Shown here piece by piece: positions 14,999-22,753 of a DNA stretch of 64,000 nt. The stretch comes from Paucibacter sediminis (lineage in GTDB: Bacteria; Pseudomonadota; Gammaproteobacteria; Burkholderiales; Burkholderiaceae_C): the NCBI RefSeq assembly GCF_030254645.1, contig NZ_CP116346.1, positions 4,257,001-4,321,000 on the forward strand, read 5' to 3'. The notes beneath the pieces are model-generated. The model saw only the letters and a program-made list of their open reading frames with translations. It had not been told where the DNA came from and ran no database searches. Made by a program: the position numbers and the translations under genes. The number at the start of each line of letters is the position of its first letter. Position 1 is the stretch's first letter.

Positions 14999-16353
14999 TG
15001 CGGCGCGCTCTCTTGGCTCTCGCTGGGCTGGTGTCGTTGCCGGCCCTCGCTACCACCATCAACGGTACGGGCGGCGCAAGCATTGTCTATACCTCGGGCG
15101 GGGCCACGATCAGCGATGGCTCCGGCGTTTCGTTTCAGGGCCGTACCTGGGAAACGCCTTCAAACCGTCAAGCGCAGGTTGTCGAAAGCTACAAAGTGCC
15201 GGTTGGTGGAAACACCATCGACGTGCAGTCCCGGCGCACCATCCAGCCGATGGACGTTGTGAAAGCTGCGGCTGCTGTGGTGGCTCGGCGCGTGCCCTAT
15301 GTGGCGCAAGGCATGTTCATTTGGGACATGTTCAACAAGGAACGCATTCGCCCTGGCGGTGCGGACAATCTTGAATTTGACCCTGGTGTCTTGCCGACTG
15401 ACGTTCAGGCTTGGAAGTGCACCAGTGGCGCGAGTACCAACACATCTAATTCGCCTAGCGCAGCGTGTGGCCCGTTGTTTGAAGCTAAACGCGGAACTAA
15501 AACGGTCACTACGCCTTTTTCGTGTGGGACGGTGACTGCTGGCGTTACGTCAATCAGTTGCAGCGGCGCCTACTACGAGACTGGCTACGGCCCGGTGTAC
15601 TGGGCTGCTGCCGCCACTGTGGTGACGGACAAGCAGTGTCAACCTGTTGTTGATTTCGAGGACCCGTCCTATTCGTATCCGGGCGGCGCTCCCGGTGCTG
15701 ACGGCAAGTGTCCGACCGGTCGATATACCGTGCCGATCAGCGAGGCTGAAGCGGCCAGCAAGGTGGAGAACCACCAGGCGCCGAGTGGCGCCGATCTGAA
15801 CAAGGCTGCCGAGGAAACCTTGCAGAAGGGCGGCACGATTCCTAACGCCTCGGAGCGCCAGCTCTCGGGCCCCTCGTCGGTCACTGGCACGCCGCAGCAG
15901 TCGTCAACCACGAACCCGGACGGCACGCAAAAGAGCGAGACAAAAGCCCCGGTGACGAATTACACGTTCGAGGGCAACCACATCAATTACACGACCACGG
16001 TCATTACCACGATCAACAACAACGGGCAGACGACCACCATCAACGAACAGAAGCCGTTGGAACCGTCCGACCAGTGCAAGCAGAACCCGGGTTCGCTCGG
16101 CTGCGCGGATCTGGATAGGCCCGATGCCGCCGAGCTGCAAAAGAAGGACGTTCCGGCGATGGTCACGCCGCAAGCAGGGTGGGGCGCTGATGGTGGGTCA
16201 TGCCCTGCCCCTGTCTCTACGCATGTGCTTGGGATGCCGGTTGTGGTGGACAACACGCTTTTCTGCGAGTTCCTGTCGGGCATTCGCTTCGCCGTGGTGG
16301 CTTCGTGCGCCCTGGCTGCGGTGCTGATCTTCATGGGCGGTTTCAAGGAGTAG
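14998..16353 (+). CDS. TspB-like phage adsorption protein (gpIII-like)
   Basis: A 451-residue exported protein, probably the virion tip protein that binds the host pilus or receptor. It has a signal peptide (MRRALLALAGLVSLPALA, about residue 18), a Gly/Ser/Thr-rich middle, and an Asn/Thr-rich linker (TNYTFEGNHINYTTTVITTI, by its pattern). The C-terminal domain has paired Cys (CKQNPGSLGC, SCPAPVS, FCEFLSG) and a final membrane helix (FAVVASCALAAVLIFMGGF). This C-terminal layout is that of the TspB family of MDA-type and related betaproteobacterial inoviruses. The start overlaps the end of the 27-residue gene. Confidence 0.82.
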   Translation: MRRALLALAGLVSLPALATTINGTGGASIVYTSGGATISDGSGVSFQGRTWETPSNRQAQVVESYKVPVGGNTIDVQSRRTIQPMDVVKAAAAVVARRVPYVAQGMFIWDMFNKERIRPGGADNLEFDPGVLPTDVQAWKCTSGASTNTSNSPSAACGPLFEAKRGTKTVTTPFSCGTVTAGVTSISCSGAYYETGYGPVYWAAAATVVTDKQCQPVVDFEDPSYSYPGGAPGADGKCPTGRYTVPISEAEAASKVENHQAPSGADLNKAAEETLQKGGTIPNASERQLSGPSSVTGTPQQSSTTNPDGTQKSETKAPVTNYTFEGNHINYTTTVITTINNNGQTTTINEQKPLEPSDQCKQNPGSLGCADLDRPDAAELQKKDVPAMVTPQAGWGADGGSCPAPVSTHVLGMPVVVDNTLFCEFLSGIRFAVVASCALAAVLIFMGGFKE

Positions 16354-16355
16354 TA

Positions 16356-16628
16356 ATGGCTGGCTTTGGTTCTTTCGTCATGGCCATGGCCGCTCCGGTG
16401 GCGCGTCAGGTGATGACTGCGCTCGGCTTCGGCGTGGTGTCATTCATTGGCGTCGATCTGGCGGTTTCCGGTCTGCTGGATCAGGCCCGGGCTAACTGGT
16501 CGAGCATGGGCGCGGGCGTCGCGGCCTATGTCGCGCTATCCGGCGCGAATCACGGTCTGTCGCTGGTCGCCGGGGCCATCGTTGGCCGCGTGGCTCTGAT
16601 CCCGTTGAAGCGGATGCAGCTTCTGTGA
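16356..16628 (+). CDS. DUF2523 family phage protein (gpVI-like)
   Basis: A 90-residue hydrophobic protein with an N-terminal helix (FVMAMAAPVARQVMTALGFGVVSFIGVDLAV) and a second helix near the C-terminus. It fits DUF2523, the usual gpVI-equivalent between the adsorption protein and Zot in proteobacterial inoviruses. It would sit at the virion end with the adsorption protein. It starts two bases after the previous stop, and its own stop overlaps the GTG of zot. Confidence 0.82.
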   Translation: MAGFGSFVMAMAAPVARQVMTALGFGVVSFIGVDLAVSGLLDQARANWSSMGAGVAAYVALSGANHGLSLVAGAIVGRVALIPLKRMQLL

Positions 16629-17602
16629 TCACGTTGATTACCGGAGCGCCAGGCGCGGGCAAGACTGCGGCCCTCGTCGATCTGCTCTTGCAGCTCACCA
16701 AGGGCCGTGCCGTCTACTGCGATGGCATCCCGGAGCTGCAATTGCCCCATGTGCCGCTTGATGATCCCAAGCGCTGGCCGGAGCTGGTCGAGGATGGCGC
16801 GGCTGTGGTGATTGACGAAGTTCAGCGCGTTTGGCGGCCTGCCGGCGCTGGTGCACGTGTGCCGGCTGAGATTGAAGCCCTTGAAACGCACCGGCATCGC
16901 GGCCTTGATTTCTTCCTGATCACCCAGCATCCTAATTTGTTGCATCAGAACGTGCGCCGGCTGGTCGGGCGTCACATTCATTTGCGCGATGTGGGCATGC
17001 TGGGCCGCTGGTGGTACGAGTGGCCCGAGGCGACGAATCCGGAGACGTTCCGCGCCGCGCCGATCAAGAAGCGCTACTCGCTGCCGAAGCGCGTTTTCGG
17101 CAAGTACAAAAGCGCGAGCATCCACATCAAGCCGATTCGGTCCATGCCGCGCTCCGTCCTCGTGCTGGGCGCGGCGGTGCTGGCCCTGGGCGGCCTGGGT
17201 GTGCGTGCGTATTCGTCCGTGTCGAGCAAGCTGGATGGCGGCAAGCCTGCGGCCCACGTTCCTATGGCGCGCGCGTCGGCTCCTGGCCCGGTTGATCCGG
17301 TCGCGTCGTTGACGGTGCCGGCAGCGGTGCCTATGGCCCCTCAGGCCGCCGCGTCGGCCCCGAAGGTGGTCGGGTGCATCGCGTATCGCGATCGTTGCTC
17401 CTGCCTCGGTTCTGATGGCTTCCCGGTCGTGGTCGAGTGGGAGGCTTGTCAGTCGTCGGCTCGCGGCTTTGGTGGATTGGTCGCGCTGAACATGGACAAG
17501 CCCACCGAGGCCCCCAAGCCAGCCGAGAAAGCTGCCGATTCGCAGCCTGGGCCCGGGTTGATCAGCTTCGGCGGGGACCCGAGGTCACACATCCTCAAGT
17601 AG
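16625..17602 (+). CDS. Zot-family phage assembly ATPase (gpI-like)
   Basis: A 325-residue inner-membrane ATPase that drives phage assembly and extrusion. It has a Walker A motif GAPGAGKT at residues 7-14, a Walker B AVVIDEVQRVW around residue 59, and HRHRGLDFFLITQHP, characteristic of the Zot family. A membrane helix lies at about residues 178-198 (VLVLGAAVLALGGLGV), followed by an Ala/Pro-rich periplasmic tail with a few Cys. GTG start, four-base overlap with the DUF2523 gene. The name refers to the family; toxin activity is not implied. Confidence 0.9.
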   Translation: MITLITGAPGAGKTAALVDLLLQLTKGRAVYCDGIPELQLPHVPLDDPKRWPELVEDGAAVVIDEVQRVWRPAGAGARVPAEIEALETHRHRGLDFFLITQHPNLLHQNVRRLVGRHIHLRDVGMLGRWWYEWPEATNPETFRAAPIKKRYSLPKRVFGKYKSASIHIKPIRSMPRSVLVLGAAVLALGGLGVRAYSSVSSKLDGGKPAAHVPMARASAPGPVDPVASLTVPAAVPMAPQAAASAPKVVGCIAYRDRCSCLGSDGFPVVVEWEACQSSARGFGGLVALNMDKPTEAPKPAEKAADSQPGPGLISFGGDPRSHILK

Positions 17603-17689
17603 ACGCCGGCGCGGCGAGCGGGCCGCGTAGCGGACCGATTGAGGCGCGGGCCTAGCTCATAATGGGTTATCTGGGGAGCAGATAAAGCT

Positions 17690-17971
17690 ATGGGCGTTCA
17701 TGACCGTGATTGGTATCAAGAGCACTACAAGGAAAACGTGCTCGGTATTAGGAGGCGCTTCCGGTGGCTGAAGCTGCCTTCGAGTCCTTCTCAGCTCCCC
17801 GTGTCCTCGGAGCCTCCGTTTGTTGACAATTTGAAGAGGTTGCCGCCTCGTCGAGAATTTCGACGTTCCCACAGCTGGTGGGAGCGCAATTGGTGGCGCT
17901 TGCTGGTGATCTTCGTCGTCGTAGGTTTGGCGTGTGCCTGTCTAAAGGCCGTGTTGCTGCTGGTCGCTTGA
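17690..17971 (+). CDS. Small membrane protein at the phage right end
   Basis: A 93-residue protein beginning MGVHDRDWYQEHYKEN, with a basic middle (PPRREFRRSHSWWERNWW) and a C-terminal membrane helix (LLVIFVVVGLACACLKAVLLL). A GGGGAG lies about 14 bases upstream of the ATG. The M-x-x-H-D-R-D-W-Y start is seen in small proteins of unknown role in Betaproteobacteria. It lies 87 bases after zot, so it could be the last gene of the phage transcript or an accessory gene. Function unknown. Confidence 0.6.
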   Translation: MGVHDRDWYQEHYKENVLGIRRRFRWLKLPSSPSQLPVSSEPPFVDNLKRLPPRREFRRSHSWWERNWWRLLVIFVVVGLACACLKAVLLLVA

Positions 17972-18030
17972 TTTAGCCGGGTCCGGGGCGGTAGCCCTGG
18001 GGAGTTGGCCACCGGCCACGGGAACCCAGC

Positions 18031-18369
18031 CTAGGCGAAATGCCGTTCGTTGCTCGCGGGCCTTGCCTTGAACTCCGCGCCGAGGTGTTCGCGTCCTCTA
18101 GACCTTCGCAGCTCGCGCCATAGGGCTTCGTTCGTTTGAATGGCCAGCCGTGTCCGGTTGGACATCTCACAATCCCATACGCTGTGGCCTTCACGAGACA
18201 ACCACCACAGGGAAAGCAGAGCGACACGCGGGGTCTTTCCGCGCTTCCAGCGCTCCACGGTGCGCACGCTGACGCCCAGCGCTTTGGCGATGCGAGCGCA
18301 TGACGGGTGGCCTAAGTCGGCCATCAGTTGGGCGAGGTTGCCCGGGTCTTTGGGCAGGCGGTTCAACAT
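18031..18369 (-). CDS. Inovirus HTH regulator
   Basis: A 112-residue protein beginning MLNRLPKDPG with a helix-turn-helix RIAKALGVSVRTVERW and a conserved LSLWWLSREG. It is a homologue of 12010-12240 and longer at the C-terminus. In the circular phage its ATG would overlap the stop of the repressor gene (ATGTTGA, 18363-18369), so the two would form one operon. In the prophage this link is broken and the gene is preceded by the dif site at 18444. Likely a second lysogeny regulator. Confidence 0.78.
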   Translation of the reverse strand: MLNRLPKDPGNLAQLMADLGHPSCARIAKALGVSVRTVERWKRGKTPRVALLSLWWLSREGHSVWDCEMSNRTRLAIQTNEALWRELRRSRGREHLGAEFKARPASNERHFA

Positions 18370-18443
18370 GCCTTAAGGGTCGGAAACCCTAGGCCAAAAC
18401 TTGAGGCCCAGCGGCGCAGCATCCCCCAAAGGTGTGACGCTGC

Positions 18444-18471
18444 AAGTTCGACAATGTGTATTATGTTAACC
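18444..18471 (+). repeat. dif-like site at the right end of the inovirus (attR)
   Basis: Left arm AAGTTCGACAA (18444-18454), central region TGTGTA (18455-18460) and right arm TTATGTTAACC (18461-18471). The right arm matches the XerD half of the proteobacterial dif consensus (TTATGTTAA) exactly over nine bases. The 18-bp stretch 18445-18462 is repeated exactly at 12328-12345. This marks the phage/chromosome junction and suggests the locus is the chromosome's replication terminus. Confidence 0.85.
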
Positions 18472-18602
18472 ATCATTACCATGTGATCCTGTGCTTGGCC
18501 TTGGCCGCGCCTGCTGCCGACGCCCGCGACTCACACCGCCGTGCTGGCGACCTGCTTCTCCTCTCACCACGCCGGCCGACGGCTTTGCGCTGAGCTGAGC
18601 TC

Positions 18603-18725
18603 TCAGCCGCATTGCAGCACCGCGGCGCCCACCAGGCGCCCGCTGCGCAGGTCGGCCAGCGCCGCGTTGGCCTGTGCCAGCGGGTACGGCGTGACGCGCA
18701 CCCGCAGCGGCTGCCGCCGGGCCAT
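18603..18725 (-). pseudogene. Remnant of a zinc-type alcohol dehydrogenase (C-terminus)
   Basis: Reading the minus strand to the TGA at 18603 gives about 40 residues ending TPYPLAQANAALADLRSG then RLVGAAVL-QCG. This is the standard C-terminal end of medium-chain Zn alcohol dehydrogenases (P-L-x-x-A-N-x-A-L-x-x-L-R-x-G, then G-A-A-V-L). Nothing of the catalytic or Rossmann domain is found upstream, where the Crp/Fnr gene begins. I infer a deletion that removed most of the gene. Confidence 0.55.
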
Positions 18726-18776
18726 TCCAAGGCCAGGCGGCCCGGCAATTCGCGCAGACGGGCATCGACAAGCTCA

Positions 18777-19574
18777 TCAAGCATGGCCAGCCAGTCGCTC
18801 CGCCTGCAGGTCCAAGCTGCCGCGCGTGCTCGACGCCAGCTGGCGCAGCAAGCCCATGTCCAGGATTTCCACCTCGCGGTTGTCCACGCGCAGGCAGCCC
18901 CAATCGGCCAGCAGCGTGAACGAGCGGCTGACGGTCTCGTGGGCAACGCCGAGATGGCTGGCGATATCGCGCCGGCACATGCGCAGGTACAAGCGCCGCG
19001 CCGACTGGCCCATCAGCTGCATGCGCGCCGACAGCTGCAGCAGGAAGCGCGCCAGCCGGACCTCGGCCGCCACCGCTGCCATCAGCTGCAGCACCTCGCC
19101 CTGGCGCTGCAGCTCCAGGCTGGTGGCCTTTTGCAGCAGCGGCTCGAAGGCCGGTAGCGACGCGGCCAGGCCTGCCAGGTCCTGCACCTGCAGGGCGAAT
19201 ACGCGTGCGTCCTCCAGCGCGATGGCCGCGGTGGGATGCCGGCCCAGGCAGATCGCATCAAAGCCCAGCAAGTCGCCGCGCAAGGCAAAGCCCAGCACCT
19301 GCTCGTAGCCGTCCTCGGCGGTGCGCACGCGCTTGAAGGCACCGCTTTGCACGAAGTAGATGCACTCCACGCCCGCGCCCTCGTGGAACAGCGCCGCGTC
19401 GGCGCGCAGCTGGCGCAGCGCGAGCGGGAAGCCATCGCTGGTGGCGCCCACCTGCCAAGTCGCACCCAGCAGCCTCAGCAGATCGGACAGGCTGTGAGGC
19501 AGCGGCGCATCCCTGGCGGTTCGCTGCGGCGCGAAAGCGCGCATCAGGTCGGATCCGGATGCCGTGGCGTACAT
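18777..19574 (-). CDS. Crp/Fnr family transcriptional regulator
   Basis: A 265-residue regulator: an effector-binding beta-roll (FHEGAGVECIYFVQSGAFKRVR, then GYEQVLGFALRGDLLGFDAI, by landmarks), a dimer helix, and a C-terminal winged HTH (RRDIASHLGVAHETVSRSFTLL). The recognition helix has E-x-x-S-R (HETVSR), the FNR type that reads TTGAT half-sites. The N-terminal Cys cluster of FNR that holds the [4Fe-4S] centre is absent, so oxygen sensing by that route is unlikely. The ATG at 19574 is preferred over an upstream start at 19646, which adds an unlikely leader. Three TTG-N8-CAA sites occur in the promoters just downstream on the map. Confidence 0.88.
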   Translation of the reverse strand: MYATASGSDLMRAFAPQRTARDAPLPHSLSDLLRLLGATWQVGATSDGFPLALRQLRADAALFHEGAGVECIYFVQSGAFKRVRTAEDGYEQVLGFALRGDLLGFDAICLGRHPTAAIALEDARVFALQVQDLAGLAASLPAFEPLLQKATSLELQRQGEVLQLMAAVAAEVRLARFLLQLSARMQLMGQSARRLYLRMCRRDIASHLGVAHETVSRSFTLLADWGCLRVDNREVEILDMGLLRQLASSTRGSLDLQAERLAGHA

Positions 19575-19741
19575 GAGAACTCCCGCGTGCCTGCAAGACT
19601 TTGAGGGCCTGCAGCAAGCATCGGCGATCGGCCGGGCCGGCGCCATCGGCGCAAGGCGCGGCCTGGCGTGCGCGCATTCCGAGCCGGGTTCGGAGTATTC
19701 CTAGCCGCATGCGCGCCCTCGCCTTCGCAAACCCGATGCGC

Positions 19742-19755
19742 TTGCGCCAGGTCAA
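19742..19755 (+). promoter_or_regulatory. FNR-like box upstream of the histidine kinase
   Basis: TTGCGCCAGGTCAA has the TTG-N8-CAA spacing of an FNR/CRP-type site but an imperfect palindrome. It lies 76 bases before the start at 19832. Confidence 0.35.
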
Positions 19756-19831
19756 ATCCACGCCGCGGCCTTGGGTGCAATTTCCAAGCTGCTGCGCCCT
19801 GCTCACGACAAGCCGGGCGCTGGGGTCGACG

Positions 19832-20545
19832 ATGGAACAGGAATCCACAGAGCGGGATGGCTTGGCGCTGGCGCTGCGGCGTTTCTCGGGCAGCCTGATC
19901 GACGCGCGCGAGGAGGAACGCCGCCGCATCTCGCGCGAGCTGCACGACGAAATGGGCCAGCGCCTCTCGGCCCTGAAGATGGGCTTGATGGGCTTGAGCG
20001 AGGAACTGCAGGGGCGCGCCAGCCAGAAGCAGTTGCAGGCCATGTTGCAGACCCTGGATGGCGCCGTTGCGGCAATGCGCAGGATTGCCGCGGACCTGCG
20101 GCCGCTGATGCTCGACGACCTGGGTCTGAACGCCGCGATCGAATGGCTGGCGCGCGAGTCGGGGCACCGGCTCGGGCTGGAGGTGAGCGTGGAGCTCGAC
20201 GACAGCGAGCCCCCGGCCGATCACCGCATGGCCACCGCGCTCTACCGCATGGTGCAGGAGGCGCTCAGCAATGTCGGCAAGCACGCGCGGGCGCGGCGGG
20301 TTTGGATCGCCCTGCACCATGTCGGCCAGCAGCTGCAGCTGACGGTGCAGGACGATGGCCGCGGCTTTCCCAGCCCCCTGCCGAACCGCGACGATGCCTT
20401 TGGCCTGCTGGGCATGAGCGAACGCGCGGCCCTGCTGGGCGGCAGCCTGCTGCTGGACCAGGGGCCCGCCGGAGGCGCGCGCGTGCGGGTCGTGCTGCCG
20501 CTGGGCCAGCCAGCCGACCCGCGGCGCGCGGGAGAGCCAGCATGA
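19832..20545 (+). CDS. NarL-type sensor histidine kinase (soluble)
   Basis: A 237-residue kinase of the HisKA_3/NarX-like group. The phospho-acceptor region is REEERRRISRELHDEMGQRL (His in the LHDE motif, about residue 38). The ATPase domain shows QEALSNVGKHA (N box), DDGRGF (G1) and GLLGMSERAALLGG (G2). There is no sensory domain and no membrane segment, so the signal must come from the short N-terminus or a partner protein. The ATG at 19832 overlaps nothing upstream; the gene's TGA overlaps the ATG of the response regulator, so the two are coupled. Confidence 0.9.
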   Translation: MEQESTERDGLALALRRFSGSLIDAREEERRRISRELHDEMGQRLSALKMGLMGLSEELQGRASQKQLQAMLQTLDGAVAAMRRIAADLRPLMLDDLGLNAAIEWLARESGHRLGLEVSVELDDSEPPADHRMATALYRMVQEALSNVGKHARARRVWIALHHVGQQLQLTVQDDGRGFPSPLPNRDDAFGLLGMSERAALLGGSLLLDQGPAGGARVRVVLPLGQPADPRRAGEPA

Positions 20546-21234
20546 CGCGCGCCTTCGATGCCCCGCTGGCCATGCCGTTGCGGCTGCTGCTCGTCGACGA
20601 CCATGCCATGGTGCGCGAGGGCCTCAGGCACATCCTGCAGGCCTGCGACGCGCGCTGGACGGTGGATGAGGCCAGCTCCGGCCACGAGGCGCTGGCCTGC
20701 CTGGGCCGGCATGCCGCCGACGTCATGATCGCCGATCTCTCCATGCCGGGCATGAGCGGCCTGGAGCTGATCGCCCGGGTGCGGGCCGAGTTCCCAGCCA
20801 CGCGCGTGCTGGTGCTGAGCATGCATGCAGAGGAGCAGTACGCCTTGCGCGCCTTCAAGGCCGGCGCCCAGGGCTACCTCACCAAGGACAGCGCCTCGGC
20901 CGAGTTGGCCCGCGCCGTCAGCAAGCTGGCCGCGGGCGGCAGCTACGCCTCGGCCAGCCTGGCCGAACGCGTGATCCAGCAGCTCAGCGGCGCCCTCCCC
21001 GCGCCCAGCCACGAGCAGCTCAGCAACCGCGAACTCGAGGTGCTGCGGCGCTTGGTGGGTGGCCAGCGCCTGATCGACATCGCCGACGCGCTGCACCTTT
21101 CCATCAAGACGGTCAGCAGCCACAAGACGCACATCCTCGAAAAGCTGCAGCTGCCGAATCTGGCCGCCCTGGTGCGCTACGGCATCGAGCACCAGCTGGA
21201 CGACGCCGATACCGGCCCCGGCCCGCTCGGCTAG
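20542..21234 (+). CDS. NarL/FixJ family response regulator
   Basis: A 230-residue regulator with an N-terminal receiver domain (LLVDDHAMVREGL; phospho-acceptor Asp in MIADLSMPGMSG; Lys in GYLTKDSAS) and a C-terminal LuxR-type HTH (LSNRELEVLRRL ... IADALHLSIKTVSSHKTHIL). It is the partner of the histidine kinase immediately upstream (ATGA overlap). Target genes are probably nearby. Confidence 0.92.
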   Translation: MTRAFDAPLAMPLRLLLVDDHAMVREGLRHILQACDARWTVDEASSGHEALACLGRHAADVMIADLSMPGMSGLELIARVRAEFPATRVLVLSMHAEEQYALRAFKAGAQGYLTKDSASAELARAVSKLAAGGSYASASLAERVIQQLSGALPAPSHEQLSNRELEVLRRLVGGQRLIDIADALHLSIKTVSSHKTHILEKLQLPNLAALVRYGIEHQLDDADTGPGPLG

Positions 21235-21237
21235 CTG

Positions 21238-21251
21238 TTGAGCCGACTCAA
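21238..21251 (+). promoter_or_regulatory. FNR-like palindrome upstream of the CBS gene
   Basis: TTGAGCCGACTCAA is a perfect palindrome apart from its 4-base centre, with FNR-type spacing (TTGAT-N4-ATCAA consensus). It begins 4 bases after the response-regulator stop and ends 70 bases before the ATG at 21322, a usual position for an activator near -41. Confidence 0.6.
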
Positions 21252-21321
21252 CGCCTGGCCGCCGGCGCTGCGCACACTCCGCATGTGGACGCCGTGGCGT
21301 CAGCTGCCAATGGAGCGAGCT

Positions 21322-21852
21322 ATGCAAGTTGGAACCATGTGCAAACGGCAGGTCGTCAGCATTGACGCGCAGGGTTCGCTGGGCGAGGCCGCGCGCCTGA
21401 TGCGCCAGCACCATGTGGGCGCCCTGGTGGTCACCAGCGGCGAAGCGCAGGGCCGGCATGTCTACGGCATCGTCACCGACCGCGACCTGGTGCTGGACGC
21501 GCTGGCGCGCGAGGCGCGGGGCGAAGACCTGCGCGTGGGCGAGTTGGCCCACACCACCCTGGTGCTGGTCGCCGAGCACGCCGAGCTCGGCGACGCCATG
21601 CAGGCCATGGCGCACAGCGGCGTGCGCCGCCTGCTGGTGAAGGGCAGCGGCGACCAGCTGCTGGGCCTGCTCTCGCTGGACGACCTGATCGAGGCCTACT
21701 CGGCCGAGCTGGTGAGCCTGGTGCGCATCATCCGCAGCGGCATGGCCCGCGAGCTGCGCGAGACCCCGGCCACGCCGGCGGCCCGGGGCGAGCCGCTGCT
21801 GATCCCGGCCATCGGCCGTGCCAACTGGGCCAGCGTGGTGGCCGGCGCCTGA
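21322..21852 (+). CDS. CBS-pair protein
   Basis: A 176-residue protein with two CBS domains: about residues 8-65 (VSIDAQGSLGEAARLMRQHHVGALVV, GIVTDRDLVLDAL) and 72-130 (LVLVAEHAELGDAMQAMAHSGVRRLLV, GLLSLDDLIEAY). CBS pairs bind adenosyl nucleotides and act as energy or redox sensors. The C-terminal ~45 residues have no recognised fold. The ATG at 21322 is preferred because GGAG lies at 21311-21314. The upstream palindrome suggests control by the Crp/Fnr protein. Confidence 0.87.
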   Translation: MQVGTMCKRQVVSIDAQGSLGEAARLMRQHHVGALVVTSGEAQGRHVYGIVTDRDLVLDALAREARGEDLRVGELAHTTLVLVAEHAELGDAMQAMAHSGVRRLLVKGSGDQLLGLLSLDDLIEAYSAELVSLVRIIRSGMARELRETPATPAARGEPLLIPAIGRANWASVVAGA

Positions 21853-21867
21853 GCGGCAGGCCCGCGC

Positions 21868-22176
21868 TCAGGGTTCAGACAGATGCGGGGGCGACTGGCC
21901 TTCGGCCGGCGCCCCGGTCTCGGGATCGATCCAGGCGGCCATGCCGATCTCGTCTTCGACCTCGGGCAGGGTCTCGCCGGGCGCCAGGCTTTCCTCGCCG
22001 GCGTGGCGGTCGGCGCGCGCCAGCTCATAGCTTTCGAAGGGGCCGAAGGCCGGGCCGTCCGGCTCGGCCTGCCAGTAATAGCCATCGGGCCGGTCCAGGA
22101 TCAGATCGTCCTCGCGCTGTTCGACGCGGGTGGCGCTTCGTGGCTGGCCTGCCTGGCGTGGTTGCTTGGGCTTCAT
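21868..22176 (-). CDS. Hypothetical protein
   Basis: A 102-residue acidic protein. The N-terminus is basic (MKPKQPRQAGQPRSATRVEQ), and the middle has YYWQAEPDGPAFGPFESYELARADRHAG, which recalls the pattern W-x-x-x-x-x-G-P-F-x-T-x-x-E-A-x-x-D of small stress-cluster proteins. The C-terminus is rich in Pro, Glu and Asp. It lies downstream of and in the same direction as the universal stress protein gene, 13 bases after its stop, so co-transcription is likely. Function unknown. Confidence 0.72.
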   Translation of the reverse strand: MKPKQPRQAGQPRSATRVEQREDDLILDRPDGYYWQAEPDGPAFGPFESYELARADRHAGEESLAPGETLPEVEDEIGMAAWIDPETGAPAEGQSPPHLSEP

Positions 22177-22189
22177 GATGCCGATGACG

Positions 22190-22618
22190 CTACTTCACCA
22201 GCAGCACCGGCATGCTGGCCATATGCACCACCCGTTGTGCCACCGAACCCAGCAGCACCCCGCCCAGCGCGCCCATGCCGCGCGTGCCCATGACGATCTG
22301 GTCCACCCCGGCTTCGCTCGCCGCGCGCACGATCTCGGGCGCCACCATGCCGGTCACGCCCTTGCTGGCGATCACGTTCAGGCCGCAGTCCTTGGCCATG
22401 CGGGCGGCGGTTTCCAGCACGCGCGCCTGGTTGGCGCGCACCGCGCTGTCCAGCTCCTCGAAGCCGGCGGGCGTCAGCTCGCCATAGAAGGCCGGCGGGC
22501 TGGCCACATGCAGCAGGATCAGCTCCAGCTGCGCCTGGGCCTTTGCCAGCTTGGCCACCGCCTCGATCGCATGTTGCGAATGCTCGGATCCATCGACAGG
22601 TATCAATAGCTTCAACAT
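22190..22618 (-). CDS. Universal stress protein (UspA family)
   Basis: A 142-residue UspA-type protein. N-terminal MLKLLIPVDGSEHSQHAIE contains the conserved VDGSE motif. The ATP-binding signature G-x2-G-x9-G-S/T is present as GTRGMGALGGVLLGSVAQRV near residue 110, so this is likely an ATP-binding member. Start at 22618. It is divergent from the host-attachment-family gene; an FNR-like box lies between them. Family members help survival under oxygen limitation, starvation or stress. Confidence 0.92.
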   Translation of the reverse strand: MLKLLIPVDGSEHSQHAIEAVAKLAKAQAQLELILLHVASPPAFYGELTPAGFEELDSAVRANQARVLETAARMAKDCGLNVIASKGVTGMVAPEIVRAASEAGVDQIVMGTRGMGALGGVLLGSVAQRVVHMASMPVLLVK

Positions 22619-22673
22619 GATGTGCTCCAGCTGTCTATGCCGCCCCAGCGTAGCGAGGCGGGCTCGGCGGCCG

Positions 22674-22687
22674 TTGAGCCGGCGCAA
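22674..22687. promoter_or_regulatory. FNR-like box in the divergent usp/host-attachment promoter
   Basis: TTGAGCCGGCGCAA has TTG-N8-CAA spacing and a near-palindrome. It lies 56 bases from the usp start and 67 bases from the start at 22754, so it could serve either direction. Confidence 0.5.
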
Positions 22688-22753
22688 TGCCGCACGCCAC
22701 CGCGGCACTAGATTCGTGGCAGGGCAGCCGCCAAGTGCTGCAAGGAGCCGGAC

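Larger units (their letters stand above)
12328..18462 (+). mobile_element. Filamentous phage (inovirus) prophage integrated at dif
   Basis: The two att repeats are 6,117 bases apart, which would be the phage genome length. Gene order is typical for the group: divergent repressors at the ends, then ssDNA-binding protein, a small protein, HUH Rep, major coat, small coat-like proteins, TspB-like adsorption protein, DUF2523 and Zot. No integrase, transposase or toxin gene is present, consistent with use of the host XerC/XerD recombinases. All structural and replication genes appear intact, so the prophage could be active. Confidence 0.88.

Noticed and set aside
16625-17602. Zonula occludens toxin function
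   Set aside because: The family name is inherited; the gene is the phage assembly ATPase and no toxin fragment can be claimed from sequence.
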